From assembly GCF_009833085.1 (NCBI RefSeq), contig NZ_QRBZ01000002.1:1-64000 (forward strand): 64,000 nt of DNA, read 5' to 3'. Source of the DNA: Nitrosomonas oligotropha (GTDB lineage: Bacteria; Pseudomonadota; Gammaproteobacteria; Burkholderiales; Nitrosomonadaceae). The notes below the pieces were generated by a model. It did no database searches, was not told where the DNA came from, and saw only the letters and a program-made list of their open reading frames with translations. Shown here one piece after another: positions 49,407 through 60,692 of the stretch. The translations under genes were made by a program, and so were the position numbers. How positions within the stretch are numbered: position 1 is the first letter of the stretch; each line of letters begins with the position of its first letter.

Positions 49407-50822
49407 ATGCTTCGATTGATAGTAATGTTATTGTTTTTGTATACCTCAACAGCATTCGCACAGACCAATCAATTACCCGACTTTACCGGGCTGGTTGAGA
49501 AACATGGCGCCGCGGTGGTCAATATCAGCGCGGTGCAGAACGCAAGTGCGGTGAACAATCAGGGTTTCCCTGAAATACAGGGTCTTCCGGAAAATTCGCC
49601 GTTTTACGATTTCTTCAAGCGGCATATGCAACCTTTTCCCGCGCCGAGAAAATCAGAACCTAAGTCTTTAGGCTCCGGTTTTATCATCAGTGCGGACGGT
49701 TATATTTTGACAAATGCGCACGTCGTTGAAACGGCTGATGAGATTACGGTAAAGCTGAATGACAAGCGGGAGTTTACCGCGGAGATCATCGGCACTGACC
49801 GGAAAACCGATATTGCTTTAATTAAAATCAGCGCCACGGATTTACCAAAAGTGACGCAAGGGAATCCGGAAAATCTGAAAGTAGGGGAATGGGTCGTTGC
49901 AATCGGCTCGCCATTCGGTTTTGAGCACAGTGTGACGGCCGGTATCGTCAGTGCAAAAGGACGTTCCCTGGCGCAGGAAAATTATGTTCCGTTCATACAA
50001 ACCGATGTGGCGATCAATCCGGGAAATTCCGGCGGCCCGTTGTTCAATATGCGCGGTGAAGTGGTTGGAATCAACTCCCAGATATACAGCCGGACCGGTG
50101 GATTCATGGGATTGTCATTTGCCATACCGATTAATGTGGCGACCGAGATTGCGGATCAATTAAAGGCCAATGGTAAAGTGAGCCGGGGAAGAATCGGTGT
50201 GATGATTCAGGAAGTTACCAAAGAACTTGCGGAGTCATTCGGTTTATCCGACAGTAACGGCGCGCTGGTCGTGTCAGTGGAAAAAGGCGGTCCTGCCGAT
50301 CAAGCAGGGATCAAGGCGCGCGATATTATTCTGAAGTTCGATGAAAAAGAAGTGGGAACTTCCGCAGATCTGCCGCGCATAGTTGGCAATACCAAACCGA
50401 AATCCAAAGTATCGATAGAAGTTTGGCGAGAAGGTGCTTTGAAAACAATCAAAGTCGAAGTTGGAGAAACGCCTTCCGATGATGCGGCGGAAAATCGCAA
50501 GCAGAAACAAGGTAAAAAAACGAATACGTCGAATCGCCTGGGACTGGCATTGAGCGAAATTAACGACGAACAAAAGAAACAGCTGGAGATTACCAATGGG
50601 TTGCTGGTTGAAGATATGCAACCCGGCATTGCCAGCCGCTCGGGAATTCGCATTGGCGATATTATTCTCGGCTTAAACAGTAAGGATGTGAAAACTGTTG
50701 AGCAATTTAATGAGCTGTTGAATCAGGTCAAAAGCGGAAAGAATATTGCATTGCTTGTTAAGCGAAGCGATATCACCACTTTTATCACGATGAAGCTGAC
50801 CGACGATGACAAAAAAGACTGA
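49407..50822 (+). CDS. mucD: Periplasmic serine protease DegP/MucD
   Basis: This 471-aa HtrA protease has a signal peptide (to about residue 18) and a trypsin-like domain. The catalytic triad is in ILTNAHVVETADE (His about 104), RKTDIALIKI (Asp about 134) and NPGNSGGPLFN (Ser about 209). Two PDZ domains follow (about 255-345 and 370-460). It removes misfolded envelope proteins. Its place behind rpoE-rseAB is the usual MucD position. About 155 bases separate it from rseB, so it may have its own promoter. Confidence 0.94.
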   Translation: MLRLIVMLLFLYTSTAFAQTNQLPDFTGLVEKHGAAVVNISAVQNASAVNNQGFPEIQGLPENSPFYDFFKRHMQPFPAPRKSEPKSLGSGFIISADGYILTNAHVVETADEITVKLNDKREFTAEIIGTDRKTDIALIKISATDLPKVTQGNPENLKVGEWVVAIGSPFGFEHSVTAGIVSAKGRSLAQENYVPFIQTDVAINPGNSGGPLFNMRGEVVGINSQIYSRTGGFMGLSFAIPINVATEIADQLKANGKVSRGRIGVMIQEVTKELAESFGLSDSNGALVVSVEKGGPADQAGIKARDIILKFDEKEVGTSADLPRIVGNTKPKSKVSIEVWREGALKTIKVEVGETPSDDAAENRKQKQGKKTNTSNRLGLALSEINDEQKKQLEITNGLLVEDMQPGIASRSGIRIGDIILGLNSKDVKTVEQFNELLNQVKSGKNIALLVKRSDITTFITMKLTDDDKKD

Positions 50823-51096
50823 GTCCGGCCCGGCGGTTATGGATCAAGTACCCGAATTGATCGTTTATGGCCGTGAAGAATGCCATCTGTGTCAGGACAT
50901 GATGCTTGCGCTGCGAAACTTGCAGGCGCAAGTATCTTTTGCTTTTCAGGTGATTGATATTGATTCCGATCCTGAGCTGGTTGCCCGCTACGGGGACAAA
51001 ATTCCTGTGCTGATGTCCCCGCATAACGGCCAGGAAATCTGTCACTATTTTCTGGATTTAGCAGCTTTAGATGATTATCTTGCTGAATTTCGTTAG
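50806..51096 (+). CDS. Glutaredoxin-like protein (DUF836)
   Basis: The frame starts at ATG 50806, overlapping mucD by 17 bases; ATG 50839 (MDQVPELIVYG) is an equally good start. The small thioredoxin-fold domain has the CxxC site in GREECHLCQDM and the family's DIDSDPELVARYGDKIPVLM with the cis-proline. DUF836 proteins occur in this position between mucD and lepA in many betaproteobacteria. The substrate is unknown. Confidence 0.85.
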   Translation: MTKKTESGPAVMDQVPELIVYGREECHLCQDMMLALRNLQAQVSFAFQVIDIDSDPELVARYGDKIPVLMSPHNGQEICHYFLDLAALDDYLAEFR

Positions 51097-51193
51097 AATG
51101 CTGCCTCTTTTAACTGCCAATACAATATTTTAATTTCCAGTCCAGCGGCGTTAATCTTATAGTACTGGAAATATTTATATATCTCATATCTTG

Positions 51194-52987
51194 ATGCAGC
51201 ATATTCGTAATTTCTCCATCATTGCCCATATTGATCACGGCAAATCGACACTGGCGGACCGTATTATTCACTTATGCGGCGGCTTGTCTGATCGTGAAAT
51301 GGAAGAACAGGTCCTGGATTCCATGGATTTGGAACGCGAAAGAGGCATTACCATTAAAGCCCAGACGGCGGCATTGCGCTATAAGGCCAGAAATGGTGAA
51401 ACTTACTTACTGAATTTGATCGATACGCCCGGGCACGTGGATTTCTCCTACGAAGTTTCGCGCTCATTAGCGGCCTGCGAGGGCGCGCTTCTGGTGGTTG
51501 ATGCCTCGCAGGGTGTTGAAGCGCAAACGGTTGCCAATTGCTATACCGCAATTGAACAGGGGGTCGAAGTCATTCCGGTGCTGAACAAAATTGATTTGCC
51601 AGCTGCGGACCCGGAACGGGTTATCGATAATATCGAAGAGGTTATCGGAATCGATGCGCACGATGCCGTCAGAATCAGCGCGAAAACCGGCCAAGGTGTC
51701 GCGGATGTTTTAGAAGCATTGATTGCAAAAATTCCCGCGCCGGAAGGCGACCCTAAAGCACCGCTGAAAGCATTGATTATCGATTCCTGGTTCGATAATT
51801 ATGTCGGTGTCGTGATATTGGTCAGGGTCATGGACGGCACGCTAAAACCCGGCGATAAGATTTTGTTGATGGCGAGTAAGGCGGTTCAGTTATGCGAACA
51901 GGTCGGGGTGTTCGTGCCAAAATCCTTAAATCGCGATTCGCTTAGCGCCGGTGAAGTGGGTTTTATCATTTCCGGCATTAAAGAGCTGGATACGGCTAAA
52001 GTGGGAGATACGGTAACATTGGCCGCGAATCCGGCGGAAAAGCCGCTGCAAGGCTTTAAAGAAATAAAACCGCAAGTATTCGCCGGATTATATCCGGTGG
52101 AATCCAATCAGTACGATGCTTTGCGCTCAGCGTTGGAAAAGTTGAAGCTGAACGACTCGTCGTTGCACTTTGAGCCGGAAGTATCGCAAGCATTGGGTTT
52201 TGGCTTCCGTTGCGGTTTCCTGGGACTGCTGCATATGGACATTGTGCAGGAGCGGCTGGAAAGAGAATACGATATGGATCTGATTACGACTGCACCGACA
52301 GTGGTATATCAAGTGCTGATGCGCGATGGCACCATGATCGAAATTGAGAATCCGTCGAAAATCCCCGATCTCTCTAAAATCGAAGAGATACGCGAGCCGA
52401 TTATCACATCCACCATCATCGTGCCGGAAGAATACGTGGGCGCGGTGATTACCTTGTGCGTAAGCAAACGCGGCAACCAGACGAATATGCAGTATATGGG
52501 TAAGCAAGTGATGCTGACCTATGAGATGCCATTGAATGAAGTCGTGATGGATTTCTTTGACCGGTTGAAATCGACCAGCCGCGGTTATGCTTCATTGGAC
52601 TATGAATTCAAGGAATTTCGCGCTTCCGATTTGGTGAAACTGGATGTGTTGATTAATGGCGATAAAGTCGATGCGTTGTCGCTAATTATCCATCGCAGCA
52701 ACAGTCACTACCGCGGTCGTGAACTGGTGCAAAAAATGCGTGAATTGATTCCGCGCCAGATGTTCGATATTGCGGTGCAGGCGGCTATCGGTGCGCATAT
52801 CATCTCGCGCGAGACAGTCAAAGCGTTACGCAAGAATGTGTTGGCAAAATGTTACGGTGGCGATATATCCCGTAAACGAAAGTTGCTGGAGAAGCAAAAA
52901 GCAGGTAAAAAGAGAATGAAACGGGTGGGTAATGTGGAAATTCCGCAAGAAGCATTTCTGGCAATTTTGCAGGTTGATAATAAATAA
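51194..52987 (+). CDS. lepA: Elongation factor 4 (LepA)
   Basis: The ATG is at 51194; a TTG codon precedes it. This 597-aa translational GTPase can back-translocate ribosomes and affects initiation. The P-loop is [19 protein letters not shown] is the switch I region, DTPGHVDF is G3 and NKIDLP is G4. The special C-terminal domain is present ([19 protein letters not shown]). Length and motifs are normal. It is followed by lepB as in most gammaproteobacteria and betaproteobacteria. Confidence 0.97.
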   Translation: MQHIRNFSIIAHIDHGKSTLADRIIHLCGGLSDREMEEQVLDSMDLERERGITIKAQTAALRYKARNGETYLLNLIDTPGHVDFSYEVSRSLAACEGALLVVDASQGVEAQTVANCYTAIEQGVEVIPVLNKIDLPAADPERVIDNIEEVIGIDAHDAVRISAKTGQGVADVLEALIAKIPAPEGDPKAPLKALIIDSWFDNYVGVVILVRVMDGTLKPGDKILLMASKAVQLCEQVGVFVPKSLNRDSLSAGEVGFIISGIKELDTAKVGDTVTLAANPAEKPLQGFKEIKPQVFAGLYPVESNQYDALRSALEKLKLNDSSLHFEPEVSQALGFGFRCGFLGLLHMDIVQERLEREYDMDLITTAPTVVYQVLMRDGTMIEIENPSKIPDLSKIEEIREPIITSTIIVPEEYVGAVITLCVSKRGNQTNMQYMGKQVMLTYEMPLNEVVMDFFDRLKSTSRGYASLDYEFKEFRASDLVKLDVLINGDKVDALSLIIHRSNSHYRGRELVQKMRELIPRQMFDIAVQAAIGAHIISRETVKALRKNVLAKCYGGDISRKRKLLEKQKAGKKRMKRVGNVEIPQEAFLAILQVDNK

Positions 52988-53078
52988 TGAAGCGTAAAAA
53001 TACAGTTTTGTTGTCCGGTTTTGAATTAAAGCCGGATTGCTTTAATGCGATATTTCATGTGTCATCGAAGGAATCACA

Positions 53079-53885
53079 ATGAATTTTCCTTTGATTTTGT
53101 TCGTACTGCTGGTGATTACCGGTTGTATATATTTGCTGGATTTTCTGTTCTGGAAAAATAAACGCGCCGAAGGAGAAAGCGAACCTTGGTGGATCGAATA
53201 TCCCAAGAGTTTTTTTCCGATTATTCTGATCGTTTTCAGCCTCCGCTCCTTTGTGATCGAACCGTTCAAAATTCCTTCCGGGTCGATGATACCGACGTTA
53301 CTGGTCGGTGATTTCATTTTGGTCAACAAATATACCTATGGAATCCGCTTGCCGGTTATCAACAAAAAAGTTATCGATATGAATGAACCGAAGCGTGGCG
53401 ATGTGCTGGTATTCCGCTATCCCGAGGACCCTTCGATTGACTATATCAAGCGCGTGGTCGGACTGCCCGGCGACGTGATCACTTATCATAATAAGCAGCT
53501 AATTATCAATGGTGAAGTGATCAAAATGGACTATGACGGCGATTACAAATATGTCGAGTCCGGGCACGGCTATATTTATTCCGACCGTTATTCGGAATAC
53601 CTCAACAAGGAAGAAAGTCATTCGATTCTGATTAATCAGGACGTTAAAGGACTGCAATACTCGAATGTCAGGGACTTTCCGTTTCGCGATAACTGCAAGT
53701 ACCATCGCACGGGATTTACCTGCGAAGTGCCGCCGGGAAATTATTTCGCCCTCGGGGATAATCGCGACAGTAGTAGCGATAGCCGTTACTGGGGGTTTGT
53801 TCCGGAGCAAAATATTGTCGGCAGAGCCTTCATGATTTGGTGGAACTTTGGAAGCTTTGATCGTATCGGGCTATCCATTAAATAA
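53079..53885 (+). CDS. lepB: Signal peptidase I
   Basis: This 268-aa inner-membrane protease removes signal peptides. Two N-terminal membrane helices (about 4-22 and 46-62) precede the catalytic domain. Ser lies in IPSGSMIPTL (about residue 68) and Lys in YIKRVVGLPGD (about 124). The conserved end has YFALGDNRDSSSDSRYWGFV. It follows lepA by about 90 bases. It is expected to act on all Sec-exported proteins here, including the PEP-CTERM proteins. Confidence 0.96.
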   Translation: MNFPLILFVLLVITGCIYLLDFLFWKNKRAEGESEPWWIEYPKSFFPIILIVFSLRSFVIEPFKIPSGSMIPTLLVGDFILVNKYTYGIRLPVINKKVIDMNEPKRGDVLVFRYPEDPSIDYIKRVVGLPGDVITYHNKQLIINGEVIKMDYDGDYKYVESGHGYIYSDRYSEYLNKEESHSILINQDVKGLQYSNVRDFPFRDNCKYHRTGFTCEVPPGNYFALGDNRDSSSDSRYWGFVPEQNIVGRAFMIWWNFGSFDRIGLSIK

Positions 53886-53916
53886 TGGATAAGCTTTTCT
53901 AAATGTGGAAGAAAGC

Positions 53917-54288
53917 ATGAGATATCAGACGCTGCGGCAAAAACAAAGGGGTATCAGTTTGTCCGGTTTGCTCGTCTGGGCTGTGATTATAATTCTGGTT
54001 TCAATTTCCGGTTTGAAAGTTGCACCTGCTTATATTGAATTCTCATCGATCAAAAGAAATCTGGCCTCCATTGTGAAAGGCATCGATACGCAGACCACTA
54101 GCCCAAGTCAAATAAAAATACTGTTTGATAAACGCGCTCAAATCGATAGTATTAAATCTATCAACGGGCAGGATATTAAAATCAATAAGGAAAATGGCCG
54201 CATTGTTCTCAGCGCGAACTACGTAGTCCAAATACCCTTGGTTTCCAATATTTCCCTGCAAATTGACTTTCAAGCATCCAGCGAGTGA
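53917..54288 (+). CDS. DUF4845 membrane protein
   Basis: I start at ATG 53917 with GGAAG 7 bases upstream; the frame could begin at a GTG 12 bases earlier. The 123-aa protein has one membrane helix (about residues 16-33, LSGLLVWAVIIILVSISG), followed by a small beta domain (SANYVVQIPLVSNISLQID). The family lies between lepB and rnc in many betaproteobacteria and has no known function. It overlaps or touches the start of rnc. Confidence 0.85.
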   Translation: MRYQTLRQKQRGISLSGLLVWAVIIILVSISGLKVAPAYIEFSSIKRNLASIVKGIDTQTTSPSQIKILFDKRAQIDSIKSINGQDIKINKENGRIVLSANYVVQIPLVSNISLQIDFQASSE

Positions 54289-54308
54289 TAGCGGAAATAT
54301 CGTGTCCA

Positions 54309-55016
54309 ATGTCGCTACCTAGTAATAATCCATTGTTGTTCGATCAATTTTGTAAACGCCTGGGGTATACATTTACACAGCCTCAGTTGTTACAGGAAGC
54401 ATTGACGCATCGGAGCCATAGCGCAGCGCATAATGAACGGCTTGAGTTTCTTGGCGATGCGGTACTGAATTGCGCGATTGCCGGATTAATTTATACGCAC
54501 TTCCCGGATCTTCCCGAAGGCCATTTATCGCGCTTACGCGCCAATTTTGTCAATCAGAAAGCGCTGTCCGGCATGGCGCTGAGCTTGCAGATCGATCAAT
54601 TGATACGATTGGGCGAAGGTGAGCTCAGGAGCGGCGGCTGCCATCGGCCATCGATTCTGGCTGATGCCCTGGAAGCGGTATTGGGCGCCATCTATGTGGA
54701 CAGTAATTACGCACAGGCGGAAGCTGTCATTAAATCGCTCTATTTGCCCTTGATGCAGGATATCGATTTTAAAACGCAAGGCAAGGATCCGAAAACTCTA
54801 TTGCAGGAATTTTTACAAGGCCAGAAACTGGCGCTGCCGGAGTATGTGGTGGTGACCACCAGCGGTAAAGCGCATAAGCAGAAGTTCCAAGTGGAATGCG
54901 TGATACCGGCATTCGATATCCGCACTTCGGGCGAAGGCACCAGCCGTCGTGGCGCGGAGCAGGCCGCGGCAAAGCTGGCTTACGACGAAATTTGCTTGCA
55001 TCACGCCTATCCTTAA
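54309..55016 (+). CDS. rnc: Ribonuclease III
   Basis: I take ATG 54309 (MSLPSNNPLLFDQFCKRLG); a GTG at 54285 overlapping the previous stop is possible. The double-strand RNA nuclease processes rRNA precursors. The catalytic signature is ERLEFLGDAVLN (about residues 38-49), and the DALEAVLGAIYVD motif supplies further metal ligands. The double-strand RNA-binding domain with DPKTLLQEFLQGQKLALPEY ends the protein. It lies in the lepB-DUF4845-rnc-era order. Confidence 0.95.
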   Translation: MSLPSNNPLLFDQFCKRLGYTFTQPQLLQEALTHRSHSAAHNERLEFLGDAVLNCAIAGLIYTHFPDLPEGHLSRLRANFVNQKALSGMALSLQIDQLIRLGEGELRSGGCHRPSILADALEAVLGAIYVDSNYAQAEAVIKSLYLPLMQDIDFKTQGKDPKTLLQEFLQGQKLALPEYVVVTTSGKAHKQKFQVECVIPAFDIRTSGEGTSRRGAEQAAAKLAYDEICLHHAYP

Positions 55017-55066
55017 TGTGACAGCTACTCCAGATAATACGCTATGACAACCCAAGATTTTTCAGT

Positions 55067-55960
55067 ATGACTGTTGCAACCCCTTTCTGTACCGGCTACA
55101 TCGCCATTATTGGCCGTCCCAATGTGGGTAAATCAACATTACTCAATAAGCTGTTGCAACAAAAAATCAGCATTACTTCCCGCAAAGCCCAAACGACTCG
55201 TTTCCGCATCAACGGTATTTTGACGGACCAGCAAACGCAGTATGTTTTCGTCGATACGCCCGGTTTTCAGACGCAATTTGTCAACCGTTTAAACACGGCC
55301 ATGAACCGGGTGGTTACGCAAAGTGTGCAAGATGTCGACGTTATTTTGTTTGTCATCGAAGCGCTACGGTTTGATCAGCGCGATCTTGCGGCGCTTAAAA
55401 TTCTGCCAGAGAAAATTCCGGTTATTTTGGTGATCAATAAAATTGATAAGCTGGCTGACAAGAACCGGCTGCTTCCGTTCTTAAAGGAAGTGGGTAATAC
55501 CTTCAAATTCGCCGACGTGATACCGGTCAGCGCCATGCATAAAATCCAATTGCCGGAGCTTCTCACCACCATCCGTCAGTATTTACCGGAAAACCCGCCT
55601 TTATACGGTGAAGATGAAGTGACGGATCGCAGTGAGCGTTTCATTGCGGGAGAGTTTATCCGGGAGAAACTATTCCGTTTGGTCGGCGACGAAATCCCTT
55701 ATTCGACCAGTGTCGTGGTCGATCAATTCAAGCAGGAAGATGGGGTGCAGAAGATTTACGCCACGATTCTGGTTGAGAAACCGAACCAGAAAGCGATTAT
55801 CATTGGCAAGAAAGGTGAAAAACTGAAGCAAATCGCCACTCAGGCGCGTAAAGACATGGAATTGCTGCTGGGTGAAAAGGTCTATTTGGAAGTATGGGTG
55901 AAAGTGAAAAGCGGTTGGGCTGATAATGAAAGTGTGTTAAGAAATCTTGGTTACGAATAA
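55067..55960 (+). CDS. era: GTPase Era
   Basis: This 297-aa GTPase is needed for maturation of the 30S subunit. The P-loop is [18 protein letters not shown] lies in switch I, DTPGF is G3 and NKIDK is G4. The C-terminal KH domain has [20 protein letters not shown] and the family end [11 protein letters not shown]. It lies behind rnc. The recO gene, often next in this order, is not present; pdxJ follows after 44 bases. Confidence 0.97.
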   Translation: MTVATPFCTGYIAIIGRPNVGKSTLLNKLLQQKISITSRKAQTTRFRINGILTDQQTQYVFVDTPGFQTQFVNRLNTAMNRVVTQSVQDVDVILFVIEALRFDQRDLAALKILPEKIPVILVINKIDKLADKNRLLPFLKEVGNTFKFADVIPVSAMHKIQLPELLTTIRQYLPENPPLYGEDEVTDRSERFIAGEFIREKLFRLVGDEIPYSTSVVVDQFKQEDGVQKIYATILVEKPNQKAIIIGKKGEKLKQIATQARKDMELLLGEKVYLEVWVKVKSGWADNESVLRNLGYE

Positions 55961-56004
55961 TGTGTTAGAAGTTTTTTCTAACGGGCTTTTCTTGGGAAAT
56001 TGCA

Positions 56005-56733
56005 ATGATGATTGAGCTAGGCGTCAATATTGATCATGTGGCGACATTACGGCAGGCGCGCGGCACAAATTATCCGGATCCGATCGAAGCGGCGTTGATC
56101 GCGGAATCGGCCGGAGCGGATGCGATTACGCTGCATTTACGCGAAGATCGCCGTCACATACAGGATCGCGATGTTGAAATCTTGCGTGACCGGCTGACAA
56201 CCCGGATGAATCTGGAAAGTGCGGTGACCGATGAGATGATCGGTATCGCATTGCGCATTAAGCCGCACGATATTTGCCTGGTGCCGGAGCGGCGCGAAGA
56301 GCTGACGACCGAAGGCGGGCTCGATGTGGTCAAGCATTTTGAACAAGTCCAGCGGGTGTGCGGGCAATTGGCGGAAGCGGGGATACGCGTTTCGTTGTTC
56401 ATCAATGCCGATCCGTTGCAAATCGATGCGGCTGCGCGTGCGGGCGCGCCGGTGATCGAAATTCATACCGGCGGTTTCGCCGATGCGCATACAGCGGAAA
56501 CGGAAGCGGAACAATTTGCCGCCATCCAAAAAGCGGTTGCGCTGGGTATCGATCTGGGTCTGAAAGTCAATGCCGGACACGGTTTGCATTATGGCAACGT
56601 GCAAACTATAGCGGCTATTTCCGATATTTCCGAGTTGAATATCGGTCACGCGATTGTCGCGCGGGCGATTTTTACCGGTTTTAAGCAGGCCGTGCAGGAA
56701 ATGAAGCAGCTGATGCTTGAGGCGCGTGGATGA
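56005..56733 (+). CDS. pdxJ: Pyridoxine 5'-phosphate synthase
   Basis: This 242-aa TIM-barrel enzyme makes vitamin B6 phosphate from deoxyxylulose phosphate and an aminoacetone phosphate. [20 protein letters not shown] is the conserved start. [32 protein letters not shown] and [12 protein letters not shown] are conserved active-site segments. It overlaps acpS by 4 bases, the usual pdxJ-acpS pair. Confidence 0.97.
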   Translation: MMIELGVNIDHVATLRQARGTNYPDPIEAALIAESAGADAITLHLREDRRHIQDRDVEILRDRLTTRMNLESAVTDEMIGIALRIKPHDICLVPERREELTTEGGLDVVKHFEQVQRVCGQLAEAGIRVSLFINADPLQIDAAARAGAPVIEIHTGGFADAHTAETEAEQFAAIQKAVALGIDLGLKVNAGHGLHYGNVQTIAAISDISELNIGHAIVARAIFTGFKQAVQEMKQLMLEARG

Positions 56734-57107
56734 TCTACGGTATTGGCACCGATATTGTCGAATCGGCGCGCATTGCGCAATCGCTGGACCGTCATGGCGA
56801 GCGCTTTGCGCGGCGCATCCTAACCGACAGCGAATGGCAGGAATATCATTCGAGCAGCAAGCCGGTTTTGTATCTGGCCGGCCGTTTTGCCGCCAAGGAA
56901 GCATTGTCTAAAGCGATGGGCACTGGATTGCGCCATCCGGTGAATTTCACCTATATCACGATTACCCATGACGATCTGGGTAAGCCTTTTTTTCAGTTTC
57001 ATCCCGAGCTTGATCAGTTCATCAACGCTAAAGGCATTACCCAGCACCATCTTTCCATCAGCGATGAGATCAATATGGTGTGCGCCTTTGTCGTGCTGGA
57101 AAGATAA
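56730..57107 (+). CDS. acpS: Holo-ACP synthase
   Basis: This 125-aa 4'-phosphopantetheinyl transferase activates acyl carrier protein for fatty acid synthesis. The [12 protein letters not shown] start carries the metal-binding Asp, and [17 protein letters not shown] is the second signature with Glu and Lys. It is coupled to pdxJ by an ATGA overlap. The end lies 2 bases before the start of nagZ. Confidence 0.95.
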   Translation: MIYGIGTDIVESARIAQSLDRHGERFARRILTDSEWQEYHSSSKPVLYLAGRFAAKEALSKAMGTGLRHPVNFTYITITHDDLGKPFFQFHPELDQFINAKGITQHHLSISDEINMVCAFVVLER

Positions 57108-57109
57108 TC

Positions 57110-58159
57110 GTGCCGCTGGGTCCCGTAATGCTCGATATCGCCGGTACGCAGCTGACCGAGGACGATAAGCGCAGGCTGCTGCACCCGCTCACCGGCGGTG
57201 TGATTCTTTTTACCCGCAATTATGACAACCACCGTCAATTGACTGAATTGACGCAACAAATTCATGCTCTGCGCAGCCCGCACTTGTTGATTGCCGTTGA
57301 TCATGAAGGCGGCCGGGTGCAACGTTTCCGGGAAGATTTTACGCGCATACCCGCGATGCGCGAATTAGGAAAAATTTGGGATAAGCAGCCCGCGCGCGCG
57401 CGTCATCTCGCTAAACAGACCGGCTATGTGCTGGCGGCGGAGTTAAATGCCTGCGATGTCGATTTCAGCTTTACGCCGGTGCTGGATATCGATCATGGAC
57501 AAAGCGGTGTGATCGGTGATCGCGCTTTTCATCAGGATCCGCATGCCGTTTCCGATCTGGCGCATCAATTGATGCTGGGTCTGAAAAAAGGCGGCATGCT
57601 GGCGGTCGGCAAGCATTTTCCGGGTCACGGTTATATCAAGGCCGATTCCCATCTGCAAAAATCCATCGATCAGCGTCGCTTCGTCGATATCGAAATGAAC
57701 GATCTGATTCCTTTCCGGCAGATGATTGATTTTGGATTGGCCGGAATAATGCCGGCGCATGTCATTTACCCGGCTGTGGATGCGAGACCGGCCGGGTTTT
57801 CCACGATTTGGCTACAGAAAATTTTGCGCGAGCAACTGCAATTTGAAGGTTGTATTTTCAGTGACGACTTGACGATGCGCGGCGCCGGAGAATTTCTCGA
57901 GTCGATGCTATCACGCGCGCAAGCGGCGCTGGCCGCAGGCTGCGACATGATACTGGTTTGCAATAATTCCGCCGGTGCGGATGAGATTTTAAATGGCTTG
58001 CAGTGGGAGATGACAGCCACCAGTCTCTCCCGCTTGGCGCGGATGCATGCCAGAAATCATTCCGGTTCACTGACAAAACTGCGCGAGAATGGCGATTACG
58101 TGCAGGCAGTACGTGAAATCAGCGGTATCGGCTGCGAAAGCGGAGAGCTGCCGCTGTAG
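57110..58159 (+). CDS. nagZ: Beta-N-acetylhexosaminidase (NagZ)
   Basis: I choose GTG 57110 ([12 protein letters not shown]), which places the conserved GPVMLDIAG start at the N-terminus; the open frame reaches further upstream into acpS. The 349-aa glycoside hydrolase family 3 enzyme frees GlcNAc from muropeptides in cell-wall recycling. The family signature is [14 protein letters not shown], with the catalytic His and Asp, and [11 protein letters not shown] carries the nucleophile. It ends the rnc-era-pdxJ-acpS-nagZ cluster. Confidence 0.95.
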   Translation: MPLGPVMLDIAGTQLTEDDKRRLLHPLTGGVILFTRNYDNHRQLTELTQQIHALRSPHLLIAVDHEGGRVQRFREDFTRIPAMRELGKIWDKQPARARHLAKQTGYVLAAELNACDVDFSFTPVLDIDHGQSGVIGDRAFHQDPHAVSDLAHQLMLGLKKGGMLAVGKHFPGHGYIKADSHLQKSIDQRRFVDIEMNDLIPFRQMIDFGLAGIMPAHVIYPAVDARPAGFSTIWLQKILREQLQFEGCIFSDDLTMRGAGEFLESMLSRAQAALAAGCDMILVCNNSAGADEILNGLQWEMTATSLSRLARMHARNHSGSLTKLRENGDYVQAVREISGIGCESGELPL

Positions 58160-58253
58160 TGCTCGAGTCTGCCAGTCTAAACAAATCATCAACAGCCATT
58201 TTGTTTTACTTTAAAATTACTCCCTCATTACGATCTTCCCATAAGGTTTAATC

Positions 58254-59714
58254 ATGTCAGAAACATTTGATGTAGCAGTAATCGGTGCCGGTCCCGGCGG
58301 TTATGTGGCGGCAATCCGCTGCGCGCAACTGGGTTTGAATACCGTGTGTATCGACGAATGGAAAAATCCCAAAGGCAAAGCCAGTCTTGGCGGCACCTGT
58401 TTAAACGTCGGTTGTATTCCATCCAAAGCGTTATTGGAATCCTCGGAAAATTATTTCCAGATTCAACACAAGGTGTCTGCGCACGGTATCACGGCGGAGA
58501 ATGTATCCGTCGATGTTCCGGTGATGATTGCACGTAAGGATAAGATTGTGACTATGTTTACCACCGGCATTGCGTCGTTGTTCAAGAAGAACAAAGTGAA
58601 ATCGATGCATGGCCGCGGAACCTTGCTGAAACGGGAAGCATCCGCCAATACCTGGCAGATCAAAGTGGACGATAACGGTACTGCCGAGACCATTCAGGCC
58701 AAACATGTCATCGTCGCGACCGGCTCGGTTCCGCGCCCGTTGCCTTTTGCCGAAGTGGATAATGTCAGGATCCTGGATAATGCCGGTGCCTTGGCGCTGA
58801 CGGAAGTGCCCAAACGATTGGGTGTCATCGGTGCGGGGGTGATCGGTCTTGAAATGGGCAGCGTATGGCGCAGACTGGGTGCGGAGGTCACGATACTCGA
58901 AGCCATGCCGGGTTTCCTGATGGCAGCGGATGAGCAAATCGCCAAGGAAGCTAAAAGTGTTTTTGCCAAAGAAACGGGGCTGCAAATCAATACCGGCGTC
59001 AATATCAAATCGGTCAAAGTAACCGGAGATACGGTTACGGTCGGTTATAGCGATTCAAATAATCAGGAGCGGGTTCTGGAAGCCGACAAGTTGATCGTGG
59101 CCATCGGCCGGATTCCGAACACTGCGGGACTGGGTGTTCAGGAAAACGGTTTACAGGTGGACGAGCGCGGATTTGTTGTGGTCGATCAATACTGCCGTAC
59201 CAATCTGGCTAATGTGTATGCCGTGGGTGACGTAGTGCGCGGCCCGATGCTGGCGCATAAAGCTTCGGAAGAAGGAGTGGCCGTTGCCGAAATGATCCAG
59301 CATGTGGAAAAAGGACAAACCGACGAACTTGAGGCTGTGGATTTCAATACGGTGCCATGGGTCATTTATACAGCGCCGGAAATTGCCTGGGTGGGGAAAA
59401 ACGAACAGGAGTTAAGAGCGGCCGGTATCGCTTATAAAGCAGGCCAGTTCCCCTTTATTGCCAACGGTCGCGCCAGAGCCATGGGTGAAACCAGCGGTTT
59501 TATCAAAGTGTTAGCGGACGAGAAAACCGATCGCGTACTGGGTGTTCACATGATCGGCCCGCATGTGTCGGAGCTCATTTCGGAAGCGGTAATGGCGATG
59601 AAATTTTCCGCCAGCAGTGAGGATATCGCCTGCATAGTGCATGCGCACCCGTCGTTATCGGAGGTGTTTCACGAAGCTGCACTTGGCGTGGATAAGCGTG
59701 CGTTGCATATTTAG
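58254..59714 (+). CDS. lpdA: Dihydrolipoamide dehydrogenase
   Basis: This 486-aa flavoprotein reoxidises the lipoyl groups of 2-oxo-acid dehydrogenases or of the glycine cleavage system. The FAD motif is GAGPGGY; the redox disulfide is in [16 protein letters not shown] (Cys about 45-50); [10 protein letters not shown] binds NAD; and [13 protein letters not shown] at the end holds the catalytic His-Glu pair. No E1 or E2 subunit is beside it in the window, so its partner complex cannot be read from the context. Confidence 0.95.
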   Translation: MSETFDVAVIGAGPGGYVAAIRCAQLGLNTVCIDEWKNPKGKASLGGTCLNVGCIPSKALLESSENYFQIQHKVSAHGITAENVSVDVPVMIARKDKIVTMFTTGIASLFKKNKVKSMHGRGTLLKREASANTWQIKVDDNGTAETIQAKHVIVATGSVPRPLPFAEVDNVRILDNAGALALTEVPKRLGVIGAGVIGLEMGSVWRRLGAEVTILEAMPGFLMAADEQIAKEAKSVFAKETGLQINTGVNIKSVKVTGDTVTVGYSDSNNQERVLEADKLIVAIGRIPNTAGLGVQENGLQVDERGFVVVDQYCRTNLANVYAVGDVVRGPMLAHKASEEGVAVAEMIQHVEKGQTDELEAVDFNTVPWVIYTAPEIAWVGKNEQELRAAGIAYKAGQFPFIANGRARAMGETSGFIKVLADEKTDRVLGVHMIGPHVSELISEAVMAMKFSASSEDIACIVHAHPSLSEVFHEAALGVDKRALHI

Positions 59715-59786
59715 AATTACGGCTTGTAATTCTCGTATCACGGCACTCTTATCCAGGATTGTTGCGATTAGTTGCGGAATCAAATA

Positions 59787-60218
59787 TTAGAAGCAGTGGG
59801 TCTTGTCCGGGTCAACCGTGCAAGACCAGCGTAAATGATGCATCCCAGCTATTTTATTCACGAGGTAGTCGGCACGGAGTTGTTTGTTTTGTTCCACGGA
59901 TAGTGCAGCGGTTTCGGGCACAAAGCGTTCTTCGCTCCAGAATCTGATTCTACAGAATTGATCGGAAGGGCTGCAAAGCCGGTTGATGACCGCGCTGTAG
60001 ATGGTCTTGTCGGTGTAGACCGCGTGATCGATGAGTACCAGATTAACGAATTTTCCAGAGGTGCCCAGTTCGACTTTCCGGACCAGACGCCATCCATTCC
60101 CGCTATCCAATTCCGATGCTGATTCGTCGTGGCTGTGGTCTTCGCCTTCATGAGCGAAAACGCTGAAAGGTAAAGCAAGTATCAAAAACAAAAAAACGCT
60201 AGGTAACAGTTTATGCAT
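59787..60218 (-). CDS. Exported hypothetical protein with His/Asp/Glu-rich start
   Basis: The 143 residues have a signal peptide (to about residue 22, VFAHEG). The mature protein opens with HEGEDHSHDESASEL, a metal-binding-like stretch. The rest has three cysteines (LCSPSDQFC and WSCTVD) plus one at the C-terminal end (CF), so two disulfides are possible. AAGGAGAATTT gives a good ribosome-binding site. No family is recognised. It is convergent with lpdA. Confidence 0.7.
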   Translation of the reverse strand: MHKLLPSVFLFLILALPFSVFAHEGEDHSHDESASELDSGNGWRLVRKVELGTSGKFVNLVLIDHAVYTDKTIYSAVINRLCSPSDQFCRIRFWSEERFVPETAALSVEQNKQLRADYLVNKIAGMHHLRWSCTVDPDKTHCF

Positions 60219-60692
60219 AAATTCTCCTTGGCGAATGCCAGTTCCATTATTTATTAATAAAATCTTAATCTCGTTTTAACGCATTGCTTCCAGATCAGTT
60301 TTTCTTCTCCGGAGCGTTCTTGCAGCGGGGCAGTATACTTGAAAATCAAGTTTTGAACATTATTGATGTTTGGTTTTACTGATAAACAAGCCATGTGATT
60401 AAACCAAGGGTGGAATGCACGGGAATGTTACTTGCAATAATGCGGGTGTGGCGTGCGGTGCTGGATTATTTAACCAACAACCAAAATGCCTGTTACAGAT
60501 TGTTTTTAAATGAAAAAGAGAATTTGTGTCGTAGACGGGATATCCTAGATACCGGAAGAATTGAACTGATCGCTCGAATCCTTTGTACGGCAAACCGCTT
60601 AGGCTTAGAGTAAAGCAGAGCGCATTCTCCGGGATGGTTAGAACAATTACATTTGTAGCGTTTAACGGTTTCAGTTAAAATCCGCTTTTCCC
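60219..60692. other. Intergenic region before tRNA-Val
   Basis: These 474 bases are AT-rich. A 72-codon plus-strand frame (60395-60613) lacks a ribosome-binding site and any domain, and I do not call it. The promoters of the exported protein gene and of the tRNA gene must lie here. Confidence 0.4.

Noticed and set aside
60395-60613. 72-codon plus-strand frame upstream of tRNA-Val
   Set aside because: It lacks a ribosome-binding site and any recognisable feature.
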